NCBI GenBank assembly: GCA_011050085.1
Contig: DRGL01000051.1
Location: 1 to 64,000, forward strand
From: Pricia antarctica
Lineage (GTDB): Bacteria; Bacteroidota; Bacteroidia; Flavobacteriales; Flavobacteriaceae
Reading direction: 5' to 3'
Length of the DNA stretch: 64,000 nucleotides
Shown here: positions 28,306 through 36,747 of the stretch, in pieces
Numbering within the stretch: the first letter of the stretch is position 1
Layout of the letters: each line of letters begins with the position of its first letter
Notes under the pieces: model-generated
The model's database searches: none
What the model saw: the letters and a program-made list of their open reading frames with translations, nothing else
Told to the model about the DNA's origin: nothing
Translations under genes and position numbers: made by a program

Positions 28306-30585
28306 ATGAAATTAGCCTATATTGGTACCTACCCGCCACGAGAATGTGGCATAGGTACGTTTACCCAAAACCTTGCCCATGCTATGTTGAAACATGGCGA
28401 TGAAATGAATGAAATTATGGTCTTTGCGATGAACGATTATGAACAGGAATACCACTATCCACCAGAGGTTAAATTAACCATAGGCCAAGAACAGCAGACC
28501 GACTATTTGGAAGCCGCAAATTTCATCAATCTCAGTGGAGCCGATGCCTGCATTCTAGAGCATGAATTCGGCATCTATGGCGGGCAAAGTGGCGTGTACA
28601 TTTTACCTTTATTACATCGTCTTTCTATTCCAATTATAACAACGCTACACACCATTCTTGACACGCCATCATATACCGAAAAAGCTATTCTCAAAGAAAT
28701 CTGTAAAATGTCGGATAAGGTTGTGGTGATGAGCCGGAAGGCGGTGAAGTTTCTTATCGATATCTACGATGTGTCCGAGTATAAAATTGCTTTAATCGAG
28801 CATGGTGTTCCCGATATTCATTTTGACAAAGAACAGTCTAGAAAGGAATATAGGCTGAATACAAAGAAACTGCTTTTGACATTCGGATTTATTGGTAGAA
28901 ATAAAGGCATAGAAACCGTTATAAAAGCCTTACCTAAACTAATAAAGGAACATCCCGAGGTACTCTATATTGTTCTGGGGAAAACACATCCAAATGTCTT
29001 ACGGCATGATGGGGAAGAATATAGAAATTATCTTCAAGTACTGATAAAAAAGCTAAAATTGGGCGATCACGTTTTATTGCTTAATGAATTTATTGATGAA
29101 ACCGAACTATTCAAATATCTGTCTGCCTGCGATATTTACATCACCCCCTACCTAAATGAAGCGCAGATAACCAGTGGAACGCTTTCCTACGCAATGGGCT
29201 CTGGTTGTGTTGTCGTTTCAACACCCTATTGGCATGCGGCTGAATTATTGGCCGGTGATAAAGGAAGACTTTTCGATTTCAAGGATTCCGATGGTTTGGC
29301 CCTAGTATTGAACGAACTGTTGGATAATCCGGATATATTAAACGAAATTCAGAAAAAGGCAGCTGCATACGGTCAAAACCTGATCTGGCCAAAAATTGGT
29401 GCCTCCTACACTAAACTTATATCCAATGTATTGGCCTATGAAAAACCTTTAGTTATTAAAAAGAAAAATGCCATTGACCCACTTCTTTTGCCACCCTTCT
29501 CATTAGTCCATATTAAAAGATTGACCGACGATACCGGAATCATCCAACATGCGAAATTCGGCATTCCCAACCTAAAAGAGGGCTATTGTCTTGATGATAA
29601 CGCACGAGCTCTTTTAATGGTTTGCATGAGCTATAAGCAGAAGAAAGACGTACAGGCATTGGAGCTGATGCCCATTTATTTGAGCTATATCCATTACATG
29701 CAGAACGATGACGGTAGCTTTCGTAATTTTTTAAGCTTCAACCGTAATTTTCTCGATGAAATGGGTTCCGAGGACTCTTTTGGACGTACCATCTGGGCAT
29801 TGGGTTATCTACTCGGAAATGCCCCGAACGACGCTTACTACCAAACTGGTAAACTGGTGTTTTTTGATGCTGCCCCGAATTTTGAAAAATTAAGTTCAAT
29901 TAGGGGAATTGCCAATACAATTATTGGCATCTGTTATTATTTAAAAACAAATCCCAATGATGATGACATGAAACAATCTTTGCAAAGATTGTCTAATACA
30001 TTAATTAACCATTACGATCAAAACCAATCTGATGAATGGGAGTGGTTCGAAACCCTTTTGGCCTACGATAATGCAATTTTACCCTTGGCTTTACTTCATG
30101 CTGTCCAGATTCTTGAAGATGAAAAAATACGAAAAGTCGCATTTACCACCATGAAATTTCTAACCGAACATACCATGCAAGATGGACATTTATCGATTAT
30201 AGGGAATAAAGATTGGTATATCAAAAATCAAGTGCGATCCATGTTCGCACAACAGCCCTTAGATGCACAGGCCATGGTTTTAATGTATCATCAAGCCTTC
30301 CTAATAACCGGTAATCCCAGTTATCTCAAGAAATTATTCACTTCCTTTACATGGTTTCTAGGTGAAAACGATATGCGTATGAGCCTGTATGATTTTGAAA
30401 CTAAAGGTTGCTGTGACGGTTTTGAAGATTATGGGGTAAACCGCAACCAAGGAGCGGAAAGCTCGTTGGCCTATTTAATTTCACATTTGACGGTCTTACA
30501 GGCATATGAAGCATCTTTTCAATCGAATGTATCAAAATCGTCACCTAGCGTAAAGCAAAATTTAAGTGGACTACAACCTGTTTAA
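28306..30585 (+). CDS. GT4-type glycosyltransferase with C-terminal helical domain
   Basis: 759 residues in two parts. The first 380 form a GT-B glycosyltransferase: GTYPPRECGIGTFTQNLA at the N-terminus, then the donor-binding half with GFIGRNKGIETVIKAL and YLNEAQITSGTLSYAMGSG, as in family 4. The last 370 (from about 395) are alpha-helical and enriched in Trp/Asp/Tyr motifs (GYCLDDNARAL, SFGRTIWALGYLL, WFETLLAYDNA, PLDAQAMVLMYH), like an alpha/alpha-toroid of glycosidases. A two-domain protein of this sort could make and trim, or make and sense, a glycan. The GH130 gene in the same island makes a mannoside product plausible, but the sugar is unknown. No signal peptide. Confidence 0.82.
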   Translation: MKLAYIGTYPPRECGIGTFTQNLAHAMLKHGDEMNEIMVFAMNDYEQEYHYPPEVKLTIGQEQQTDYLEAANFINLSGADACILEHEFGIYGGQSGVYILPLLHRLSIPIITTLHTILDTPSYTEKAILKEICKMSDKVVVMSRKAVKFLIDIYDVSEYKIALIEHGVPDIHFDKEQSRKEYRLNTKKLLLTFGFIGRNKGIETVIKALPKLIKEHPEVLYIVLGKTHPNVLRHDGEEYRNYLQVLIKKLKLGDHVLLLNEFIDETELFKYLSACDIYITPYLNEAQITSGTLSYAMGSGCVVVSTPYWHAAELLAGDKGRLFDFKDSDGLALVLNELLDNPDILNEIQKKAAAYGQNLIWPKIGASYTKLISNVLAYEKPLVIKKKNAIDPLLLPPFSLVHIKRLTDDTGIIQHAKFGIPNLKEGYCLDDNARALLMVCMSYKQKKDVQALELMPIYLSYIHYMQNDDGSFRNFLSFNRNFLDEMGSEDSFGRTIWALGYLLGNAPNDAYYQTGKLVFFDAAPNFEKLSSIRGIANTIIGICYYLKTNPNDDDMKQSLQRLSNTLINHYDQNQSDEWEWFETLLAYDNAILPLALLHAVQILEDEKIRKVAFTTMKFLTEHTMQDGHLSIIGNKDWYIKNQVRSMFAQQPLDAQAMVLMYHQAFLITGNPSYLKKLFTSFTWFLGENDMRMSLYDFETKGCCDGFEDYGVNRNQGAESSLAYLISHLTVLQAYEASFQSNVSKSSPSVKQNLSGLQPV

Positions 30586-31014
30586 TTTGAGTAGCGTATA
30601 ATCTCATATTATAAACAATCTAAATTATCCTTATACCCACTATCAAAATCATAAACGGTTTTCCTTCGAATTTTGAGGATTCAATTGGATATTTATTAAA
30701 ATGTACAAGTTGTATAATACTTTATATGATACGTAGCGCCCATTGATTGTAAGTCTATAGTATTTTAAAATTAAAAATCGAAGATTTTATTGGGAAATTC
30801 ATATTCTGTACTATTGCAGTTGAGACCAATTTCTATTTAATAGAAGGATATAATTTTCGATTTCGAATGTTGTTTGGACACTTTTAGGTCTATAAACAAT
30901 GAAAAAAAATTACATTTAAAGACTAATTAAGTTACCTAATTTCCAAATCGGAGACCGCTAAAAATCTTTTACAATGAAAATGGTCTTGTCAGTATTATAT
31001 CAAATTCTACTCTG
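30586..31014. other. Intergenic region, nothing recognised
   Basis: About 430 very AT-rich bases between the glycosyltransferase stop and a tiny minus-strand ORF. No repeat, RNA or ORF supported. Confidence 0.4.
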
Positions 31015-31155
31015 TTAGCTAATGAAAAGATTGGATTTTTGATAGTGTTTTTTCTTCTTTCTTGCGGCCCTATAATTAGCGATTACAAAAAAGAGAATAG
31101 TACAACCAGCAAAGAATATGCTGACCATTGAAAATACAAACGGTAAACGTTTCAT
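31015..31155 (-). CDS. 46-residue single-pass membrane protein
   Basis: A short ORF starting with MKRLPFVFSMVSIFFAGC, with one hydrophobic helix (about residues 5-26) followed by a strongly basic tail (YRAARKKKKHYQK). That layout, positive charges after the helix, is typical of small inner-membrane proteins. It is divergent from the AraC gene at 31380, and a 36-base palindrome lies between them, which supports its being a real regulated gene. No family recognised. A random ORF of this length is possible. Confidence 0.4.
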   Translation of the reverse strand: MKRLPFVFSMVSIFFAGCTILFFVIANYRAARKKKKHYQKSNLFIS

Positions 31156-31204
31156 GATATAAAAATCGGAACTTTAAATCGTTTTGCCTAACGCAATTCA
31201 GAAT

Positions 31205-31240
31205 GTAACTAACTGTAAACGGTCGGTTTAAGATAGTTAC
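31205..31240. promoter_or_regulatory. 36-bp palindromic operator candidate
   Basis: GTAACTA at the left end pairs exactly with TAGTTAC at the right end, and inner TAAAC/GTTTA arms pair as well. Symmetry extends over 36 bases around a GGTCG centre. It sits between the tiny minus-strand gene (start 31155) and the AraC regulator (start 31380), the expected place for an operator. Confidence 0.55.
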
Positions 31241-31379
31241 AGGTAGCTGGTTGCAATACAGTATCCACCGTACAACCTGTAAATCCTCGCAAAGTAGGAA
31301 TATTCGACGATTCATGCCGTTACCGGAAAATAATAGTCTATGTTGGTACCCAATTGGCCCACGGCCGAAAATCATAGCG

Positions 31380-32390
31380 ATGCTGAACTTAACCGAAGAC
31401 CCACTCGCCAACTATATGCCTGAAATGGCTTTGCACTTCAAAACACTTCTAGACGAAACCAACGATTCCTCCACGATTACAATTGACAATGGACGGGGTA
31501 AAGGGTTTATAAGTTCATATCTAGTTTTTCCGGGTCTGAGGGTATGGGTATTTAATATTATCTTCAGGTCCGACTTCAAAATCCGGCTAAAATTCTCGAA
31601 GAAAGGTTTGATTTATTTTTCTTATAATGTAAAAGGTCACTTTTTTCATGGCTTCCAAGACGATGATGCATTCCTTGATATATTACAGAATCAGCATTTG
31701 ATAATCGCGGGCAGTACCAATGTGGAAGCAAAAATAGTGTATCCAGCCAACACCAAACTTAAGATAGCTATCATAGGTATAGATATGGTAACGCTGGGCA
31801 AGGCGAATGCAAGAAATGCAAAACGGATTCATTCCAGGGTCCAAAAATTATTTCGTTTCGACCATGAAAGCCAAGCTTTTAGGCATTTGGGAAGTATTGA
31901 TACAGAAACCAAAAAGTATGCTGCGTTAGTCTGCAAAAACTATGACAAAGATTTGGTCGGCGAACTTTTAACGGAAGGTGCCGTACTAAATATGTTCGCC
32001 TCGCAGATACAGGCCTATATTCGAGATACGAATGATTCAGTTTCCGTACCGCCCTTGAGAAACGCCGAGCTTGCACGGATAACGTCTCTAGGGGATTACG
32101 TTATGGATCATCTTGACCAAGAGCTGTCAGTATTAGGTTTGAGCAAAATTTTCGAAATGAGTGTCAAGAAATTGCAATTGGGCATTCAACATCTTTATGG
32201 GGTTTCTGTGGGCCGATACGTTACGAACCTTCGCATGGGCCAAGCCAAGCATCTTATCAACACCACGGACCTAAGCTGTTCTGAGGTGAGTTATCGGGTC
32301 GGCATTTCGAGCCTGAGCTACTTTTCTAAATTGTTCAAAGAACGTCATGGAATTTCACCTAGCCTGATTAAAGGATCGGTGAAAGATTAA
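31380..32390 (+). CDS. AraC-family transcription regulator
   Basis: 336 residues. The N-terminal 200 residues are a ligand/sensor region without a domain I recognise. The C-terminal AraC DNA-binding domain is clear (LGLSKIFEMSVKKLQLGIQ for the first HTH, SEVSYRVGISSLSYFSKLFK for the second, ending in GISPSLI). I chose the ATG at 31380 (MLNLTEDPLANYMPEMALHF) because the pseudogene copy at 33538 begins with the same residue pattern (MLILKENPAADHVPEMAENF). The longer frame reaching 31251 begins inside the promoter region. Ligand unknown. Confidence 0.85.
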   Translation: MLNLTEDPLANYMPEMALHFKTLLDETNDSSTITIDNGRGKGFISSYLVFPGLRVWVFNIIFRSDFKIRLKFSKKGLIYFSYNVKGHFFHGFQDDDAFLDILQNQHLIIAGSTNVEAKIVYPANTKLKIAIIGIDMVTLGKANARNAKRIHSRVQKLFRFDHESQAFRHLGSIDTETKKYAALVCKNYDKDLVGELLTEGAVLNMFASQIQAYIRDTNDSVSVPPLRNAELARITSLGDYVMDHLDQELSVLGLSKIFEMSVKKLQLGIQHLYGVSVGRYVTNLRMGQAKHLINTTDLSCSEVSYRVGISSLSYFSKLFKERHGISPSLIKGSVKD

Positions 32391-32595
32391 AATAGGTTGA
32401 ATCCTTTTAAGTATTGGTAGGCAAAATTCACAAGTGCTTTTTCATTTTTCAGACAATTGATCAGGTGATTACATTCCGCTAGAGACATAATTTAGGGCGG
32501 CTTTAAAGTTGGGGCGATTTTGCTAAAGATTGTCCGAAATTCATTAATTGATATACATAGGTTTGAATAGCTTTACGCTAAATAAATCTCAAGTT

Positions 32596-32730
32596 ATGTC
32601 TAGGAGTATCAGAAAAGTCAATTGGACTGGCGCACCTTTCTCTAATGGAAAAAATTACATTCTATACACCATCTTAGCTTACATTCTGGTGAGTATGATA
32701 TTCGTACTATCTTTCTACAAGAACGTTTAA
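32596..32730 (+). CDS. 44-residue single-pass membrane protein
   Basis: The ORF MSRSIRKVNWTGAPFSNGKN is followed by one hydrophobic helix (YILYTILAYILVSMIFVLSFY). The basic N-terminus suggests an in-to-out orientation. The longer frame upstream begins at TTG and is less likely. It stands alone in a 1.5-kb region of weak coding content. No homologue recognised; the ORF may be chance. Confidence 0.35.
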   Translation: MSRSIRKVNWTGAPFSNGKNYILYTILAYILVSMIFVLSFYKNV

Positions 32731-33167
32731 AAACACGTAAAGACTACTGAGCCTGAAACACGGCTCTAACGACTTTACCTTTTATAACTTCCAAACTCTT
32801 GGCCTTAATTTCTAAATTAGGAAATATAAATCTTGCCCAGCTAGTAAGTAGACATAATTTAGGCTGGGAGAGCGCTAATTTTTGATTACAAAAGTTCATT
32901 AAGGTTTAAGGCTAGCGATTTTTGCATTTTCCGGCGGCATCCCTTGAAAGTATATAGCAAACCAAGCGTGAAAATAATTCATTATTTAATGACGTAATGC
33001 CTTTGTTTGTGCATTAAAGGATGAATAGAAAAACCCGTGCGTACTTTAAGCTTTTAATGAATACTTAAAATTAGTTCTCTCCTACCCTTTCTAAAAAACC
33101 AGCGGCCTCAAAAAATCTAAATAATCCATTTTGTATTGCCATAGGCCGTAATACTATTTATTCAAAA
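32731..33167. other. Intergenic region, nothing recognised
   Basis: About 440 AT-rich bases without a supported gene, between a tiny membrane ORF and the candidate small RNA. Confidence 0.35.
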
Positions 33168-33203
33168 CCAAAAAAGGGAGGCCCCACATATATAGGACCT
33201 CCC
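33168..33203 (-). terminator. Rho-independent terminator (minus strand)
   Basis: A nine-pair stem (GGGAGGTCC with GGGCCTCCC, one G-T pair) plus TTTTTT. It is the strongest terminator hairpin in region 2 and has no obvious protein gene to serve. Confidence 0.6.
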
Positions 33204-33365
33204 AAATCTAAAATAAGGATGCCGCTTGTCTAGAACTTTCGCAGACTTTCCGAAATAAGGCTATATGACCTCCATCCGGTCATTCCCTATTATCAAATCT
33301 CCCAACCGCAATCTAGGCGAACCCGTAAATTTACGCTAACAAATTTGGATCAATAGCTAGCTCTA
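33168..33365 (-). ncRNA. Candidate small RNA with intrinsic terminator
   Basis: On the minus strand, a hairpin (GGGAGGTCC stem, 10-base loop, GGGCCTCCC; 33176-33203) is followed by six T (33170-33175), a textbook terminator. No minus-strand protein gene lies upstream. The preceding 150 bases are richer in G and C than their surroundings and contain further hairpins (GACCggatggaGGTC, TTTCGGAAAG). A TTG-N21-TAATCTTT pair that could be a Bacteroidota promoter lies around 33365-33400. An RNA of roughly 150-200 nt is inferred; the 5' end is a guess. No known RNA family recognised. Confidence 0.4.
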
Positions 33366-33537
33366 AACGGTTCAGTTGCATAAAGATTACATATTGAAAA
33401 ATTGATTTAGCAATACGGTTAAGCCTTGCATAAAAATATGAGGATGTAAAAATATATTTAGTCTTAATTCATTGGTTGAGTGTTAAATAGACTATATTAA
33501 CGTTTCCCCTTTCATTATACTGATTAAAAACCGAGAA

Positions 33538-33747
33538 ATGCTAATCTTGAAAGAAAACCCTGCAGCAGACCATGTTCCGGAAATGGCTGAGAATTTCAAC
33601 ACGCATGGGCCAAGCCAAATATCGATTCGGTACTACCAATTGGATCGTGTCAAAAATCTATTATCAAGTTGGAAAATCAAGCCACAGCCACTTTTCTAAA
33701 AGTTCAAAAAAAGATATGGCCTATCACCGAGTAAATTAAGAATTTAA
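33538..33747 (+). pseudogene. Collapsed AraC-family pseudogene
   Basis: The ATG at 33538 opens a frame whose first 20 codons (MLILKENPAADHVPEMAENF) mirror the start of the AraC gene at 31380. It then jumps directly to the middle of the second HTH region (RMGQAK, as in the intact gene), and after YQVGKSSHSHFSK it shifts frame by one base to continue KFKKRYGLSPSKLRI. About 270 internal codons are missing. Two independent lesions, an internal deletion and a frameshift, make it non-functional. It is a decayed paralogue of the regulator 1.1 kb upstream. Confidence 0.8.
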
Positions 33748-33929
33748 ATTAATGGGTTAGCAAACCTTAGTACAAAATTGAAGAAGCAATTTTAACAGTT
33801 GTTATAGTGGGCAATAGATAAAACCAATGGTTGCCCATACATTTACTTTTAAAGCCCCAATAAAACCATTAACCTTACAATTAGTGCTGTATCGTGATTT
33901 TCACAAATACACACTGTAATTATTAGCGT

Positions 33930-34373
33930 ATGTATTGTATAATCTATAGGTCGACAACACATTCAGTATTAACTCAACTTCAGATACAAAATCTATTGAA
34001 TCAAGCGAAAGATTTCAATCGCAAAAATCAAATCACAGGTTGTCTCTTATACTATCATCATGAATTCGTTCAATATTTGGAGGGTGAAGAAAAGGTAGTT
34101 ACCGCTCTTTTCGATAAAATTAAAAAAGATATAAGGCATTACAACGTCGATTTGCTAGTTAGCGGATTTATTTATGGAAGGGAATTTAAAAACTGGAGTA
34201 TGGCCTATGAGAATTTTATCGGACCAAACTCTCGTCTAGAATATCTCAAAATGTTAGTAGAAACGTATATTGATGACGAAAATACCTTTACTACTATAAA
34301 TCCTGCTACAAAGAAATTTTGGACGGTCGTAAGAACTTTACTTTCTACGCAAAAGGTAGAAGATTTTCAATAA
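33930..34373 (+). CDS. BLUF-domain blue-light sensor protein
   Basis: 147 residues. The first 95 form a BLUF domain, which binds FAD and responds to blue light: CIIYRSTTH (flavin-contacting Tyr), NQITGCLLYY (Asn), FVQYLEG (key Gln) and WSMAY (Trp/Met). The remaining 50 residues are a helical tail with no output domain, so it is a short BLUF protein that should signal by binding a partner, possibly a regulator. It stands alone between an AraC pseudogene and a Pr6Pr membrane protein; the partner is not evident here. Confidence 0.85.
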   Translation: MYCIIYRSTTHSVLTQLQIQNLLNQAKDFNRKNQITGCLLYYHHEFVQYLEGEEKVVTALFDKIKKDIRHYNVDLLVSGFIYGREFKNWSMAYENFIGPNSRLEYLKMLVETYIDDENTFTTINPATKKFWTVVRTLLSTQKVEDFQ

Positions 34374-34755
34374 AACGTCAATAGCTTTCTGAAATTAACT
34401 AGCTGTATGGAAAATTAGGGTCAGTGTCTTGATTACCATCTAGTGATTGAAATAAAAACAAACGCTAAAACTTTGAAGCGGATTCATCAATTGGATTTAT
34501 TTTAGCTATTGTCAACAATCGCTTTCATAATAATTCAAAAAGTGTAAAACATTCGATAACCTTTCCTTAGTAGAACAACTTTCGTAACACGGTAACCGGA
34601 TTATCGGTTGACCCTCTTGTCCCTTACCTATCTGCCGTTATGAATGAAAGGGTAAAACACGAGGTGAAAAACTTTTCAGACTAATTTTTAGCAAAACTGC
34701 TTTGACTTTATACTTAATTTAAACTTCTGAAAACGGCGCACTTAAATTCAGCCTA
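34374..34755. other. Intergenic region, nothing firm
   Basis: About 380 bases. A weak hairpin (GGTAACCG/CGGTTGACC, near 34592-34612) is the only structure noticed. Confidence 0.35.
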
Positions 34756-35361
34756 ATGAAGAAAAATTTAGAATTAGTGGGCATTTTGCTTGGTTGGTTC
34801 GCCGTAATAGGTCAATTCATCTTGATGCTACAAAACAGGGTGACTGATGTACCAGAGACTATTTTTCGATTTTTCAGCTTCTTTACCATCTTGACAAATA
34901 CCTTGGTAGCCCTATATCTCACTTCTAAATACTTTGGATTCTCAAATGGGCTCCTTTCAATTTTTTCAAGAAAAAGTACTTTGACCGCGCTGACGACTTT
35001 TATACTACTGGTCGGAACTGTATATCAATTAATTCTAAGGGGAATTTGGGAACCCGAGGGGCTACAAAGGATAATCGATGAACTATTACACACCATAATC
35101 CCTGTCTACTTTCTAGTATATTGGTATTTGTACGCCAGTGCTTCAGACATCAGGCTTAGGCCAACATTGTATTGGCTGTTGTATCCCTTACTTTATTTCG
35201 TTTTTGTCATTGTCAAAGGGCATTTTTCGGGGTTCTACCCCTATCCCTTTCTAAACGCCAACGAAATCGGCTATCTTGGTGTGGCCAAAAGTTTTTTGAC
35301 CATCTTGGGGATTACGTTGCTATTGATGTCCCTTCTTGTCTTTTTTGGAAGGAAAAAATAA
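34756..35361 (+). CDS. Pr6Pr-family six-helix membrane protein
   Basis: 201 residues with six hydrophobic segments. The family-type FRFFSFFTILTNTLVALYL and the conserved HTIIPVYFLVYWYLY helix (with His) are visible, as is the C-terminal NANEIGYLGVAKSF motif. Pr6Pr relatives (FAR-17a/AIG1-like fold) may hydrolyse lipid esters in eukaryotes; the bacterial role is unknown. Gene stands alone. Start is the only ATG before the first helix. Confidence 0.82.
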   Translation: MKKNLELVGILLGWFAVIGQFILMLQNRVTDVPETIFRFFSFFTILTNTLVALYLTSKYFGFSNGLLSIFSRKSTLTALTTFILLVGTVYQLILRGIWEPEGLQRIIDELLHTIIPVYFLVYWYLYASASDIRLRPTLYWLLYPLLYFVFVIVKGHFSGFYPYPFLNANEIGYLGVAKSFLTILGITLLLMSLLVFFGRKK

Positions 35362-35599
35362 ATTATAATCGGTACCATAATGGGATGCAATAACTCCATT
35401 TATCCCGATTTGGTTGGTGATGCTATTTATCGTCCCCTGAAAAATCAAAAGGCAGTATCGCAGAAATCCATTACCAGCATAAACTAACTAAATTGCCTTT
35501 TTTTTTAATGCAATGGATTTTAAGGGCCAAAATGTTTATTTTTTTATATTACTTTTAAAACGGTACCCTCACGGCCAAGCTGACCTAAGACTGTACACT

Positions 35600-36250
35600 A
35601 TGAAAGAGAGTTCATCCCTATTAAAAAGATTCTTATCTAAAGGCAATAGTAAATTTATAATCGCTATTGTTTCCGTTTCGCTAATTGCAATGGCATTTAG
35701 CGTGAAGGATTTTCGTCCTGGAAACGATGGTTATACTTCAATTCCCACAGAAAATGACCAGAACAAGGAGGCTTCCGAAGAGGCTTTCGAACAAGTATAC
35801 TCCGTACTGATGCATCCTAGGTGTATGAACTGCCATCCCATAGGAGACATTCCGCTACAGGGTGATGATAGCCATGTGCACAACATGTTACCGCAAAGAG
35901 GTGAGGACGGTAAAGGGGTTTCTACCATGAAATGTATCACCTGTCACGCCGCGACAGGAGTACCAGGAGAAAATACACCTCCGGGAAATCCAAGCTGGCA
36001 TCTACCGCCTGCTGACATGAAAATGGTTTTTCAAGGTAAATCTCCCCGTGAATTAGCCTTACAATTGGTTGATCCCGAAAAAAATGGACATAAGAATATG
36101 CAAGAATTAAGAGAGCATGCTGTAGATACGCTGGTCAAAAGTGGTTGGAACATGGGAGGCGACCGTGAACTGCCACCACTTTCTTACGAAGAATTCAAAG
36201 AAGTCTGGTATACCTGGATAGATAATGGAGCACACGCCCCATCGGAGTAA
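35600..36250 (+). CDS. Diheme c-type cytochrome (molybdenum-hydroxylase partner)
   Basis: 216 residues from the ATG at 35600; the frame extends upstream to 35513 without a better start. One N-terminal membrane anchor (KFIIAIVSVSLIAMAFSV) is followed by two haem sites, CMNCH and CITCH, so the protein should be periplasmic with two covalently bound haems. It lies 36 bases before the 2Fe-2S subunit gene of a xanthine-dehydrogenase-family enzyme, and is probably the electron acceptor of that complex. Such cytochromes are found beside isoquinoline-1-oxidoreductase-type enzymes. Confidence 0.82.
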   Translation: MKESSSLLKRFLSKGNSKFIIAIVSVSLIAMAFSVKDFRPGNDGYTSIPTENDQNKEASEEAFEQVYSVLMHPRCMNCHPIGDIPLQGDDSHVHNMLPQRGEDGKGVSTMKCITCHAATGVPGENTPPGNPSWHLPPADMKMVFQGKSPRELALQLVDPEKNGHKNMQELREHAVDTLVKSGWNMGGDRELPPLSYEEFKEVWYTWIDNGAHAPSE

Positions 36251-36286
36251 AACCAATATTATATTTATATTAAAAAAATTGACGCT

Positions 36287-36745
36287 ATGGCACTATTCGA
36301 TATAAACGTAAATGGACAGACACATCAAGTAGATGTAGATTCCGATACACCGATTTTATGGGTCTTACGGGACAACCTTAAGCTTTTGGGCACAAAATTC
36401 GGATGTGGGATAGCGCATTGCGGCGTCTGCACTATTCATCTCGACGGTGATGCCGTTCGATCCTGCTCCTATCCGATCAGTGCGGTGGAAAACAAAAAAA
36501 TCGTTACCATTGAGGGACTTTCAGAAAATGGTGATCATCCGGTACAAAAGGCTTGGATTGAACATGATGTTCCGCAATGTGGGTATTGTCAAGCAGGTCA
36601 AATTATGACCGCTTCCTCTTTATTGGCCCAAAATTCAAATCCGACCGACGACGAGATAAGACGTGCCATGAACGGCAATCTTTGCAGGTGTGCCACGTAT
36701 ACCAGAATCAACCGGGCAATAAAAACCGCATCAAAAGAAATGTAA
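36287..36745 (+). CDS. 2Fe-2S subunit of molybdenum hydroxylase
   Basis: 152 residues. The N-terminal plant-ferredoxin-type cluster is CGIAHCGVC followed by a fourth Cys, and the C-terminal four-helix cluster is CGYCQAGQ and LCRCATY. This is the small subunit layout of the xanthine dehydrogenase family. No signal peptide; it is presumably exported with the Tat-tagged large subunit. It is translated with the large subunit (2-base gap). Confidence 0.92.
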   Translation: MALFDINVNGQTHQVDVDSDTPILWVLRDNLKLLGTKFGCGIAHCGVCTIHLDGDAVRSCSYPISAVENKKIVTIEGLSENGDHPVQKAWIEHDVPQCGYCQAGQIMTASSLLAQNSNPTDDEIRRAMNGNLCRCATYTRINRAIKTASKEM

Positions 36746-36747
36746 TT

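Noticed and set aside
31251-31379. Upstream extension of the AraC gene
   Set aside because: The extra residues lie in the promoter region next to the 36-base palindrome, and the pseudogene copy begins at the position equivalent to 31380.
31156-31411. Upstream part of a longer minus-strand ORF running to 31411 over the AraC start
   Set aside because: It opposes a clear regulator gene in frame choice and has no recognisable motif; the 46-codon ORF at 31015-31155, in a different frame, has better protein features.
36577-36747. Long upstream extension of the molybdenum hydroxylase large subunit
   Set aside because: It overlaps the 2Fe-2S gene in another frame and contains no family motif; the Tat signal begins right after the ATG at 36748.
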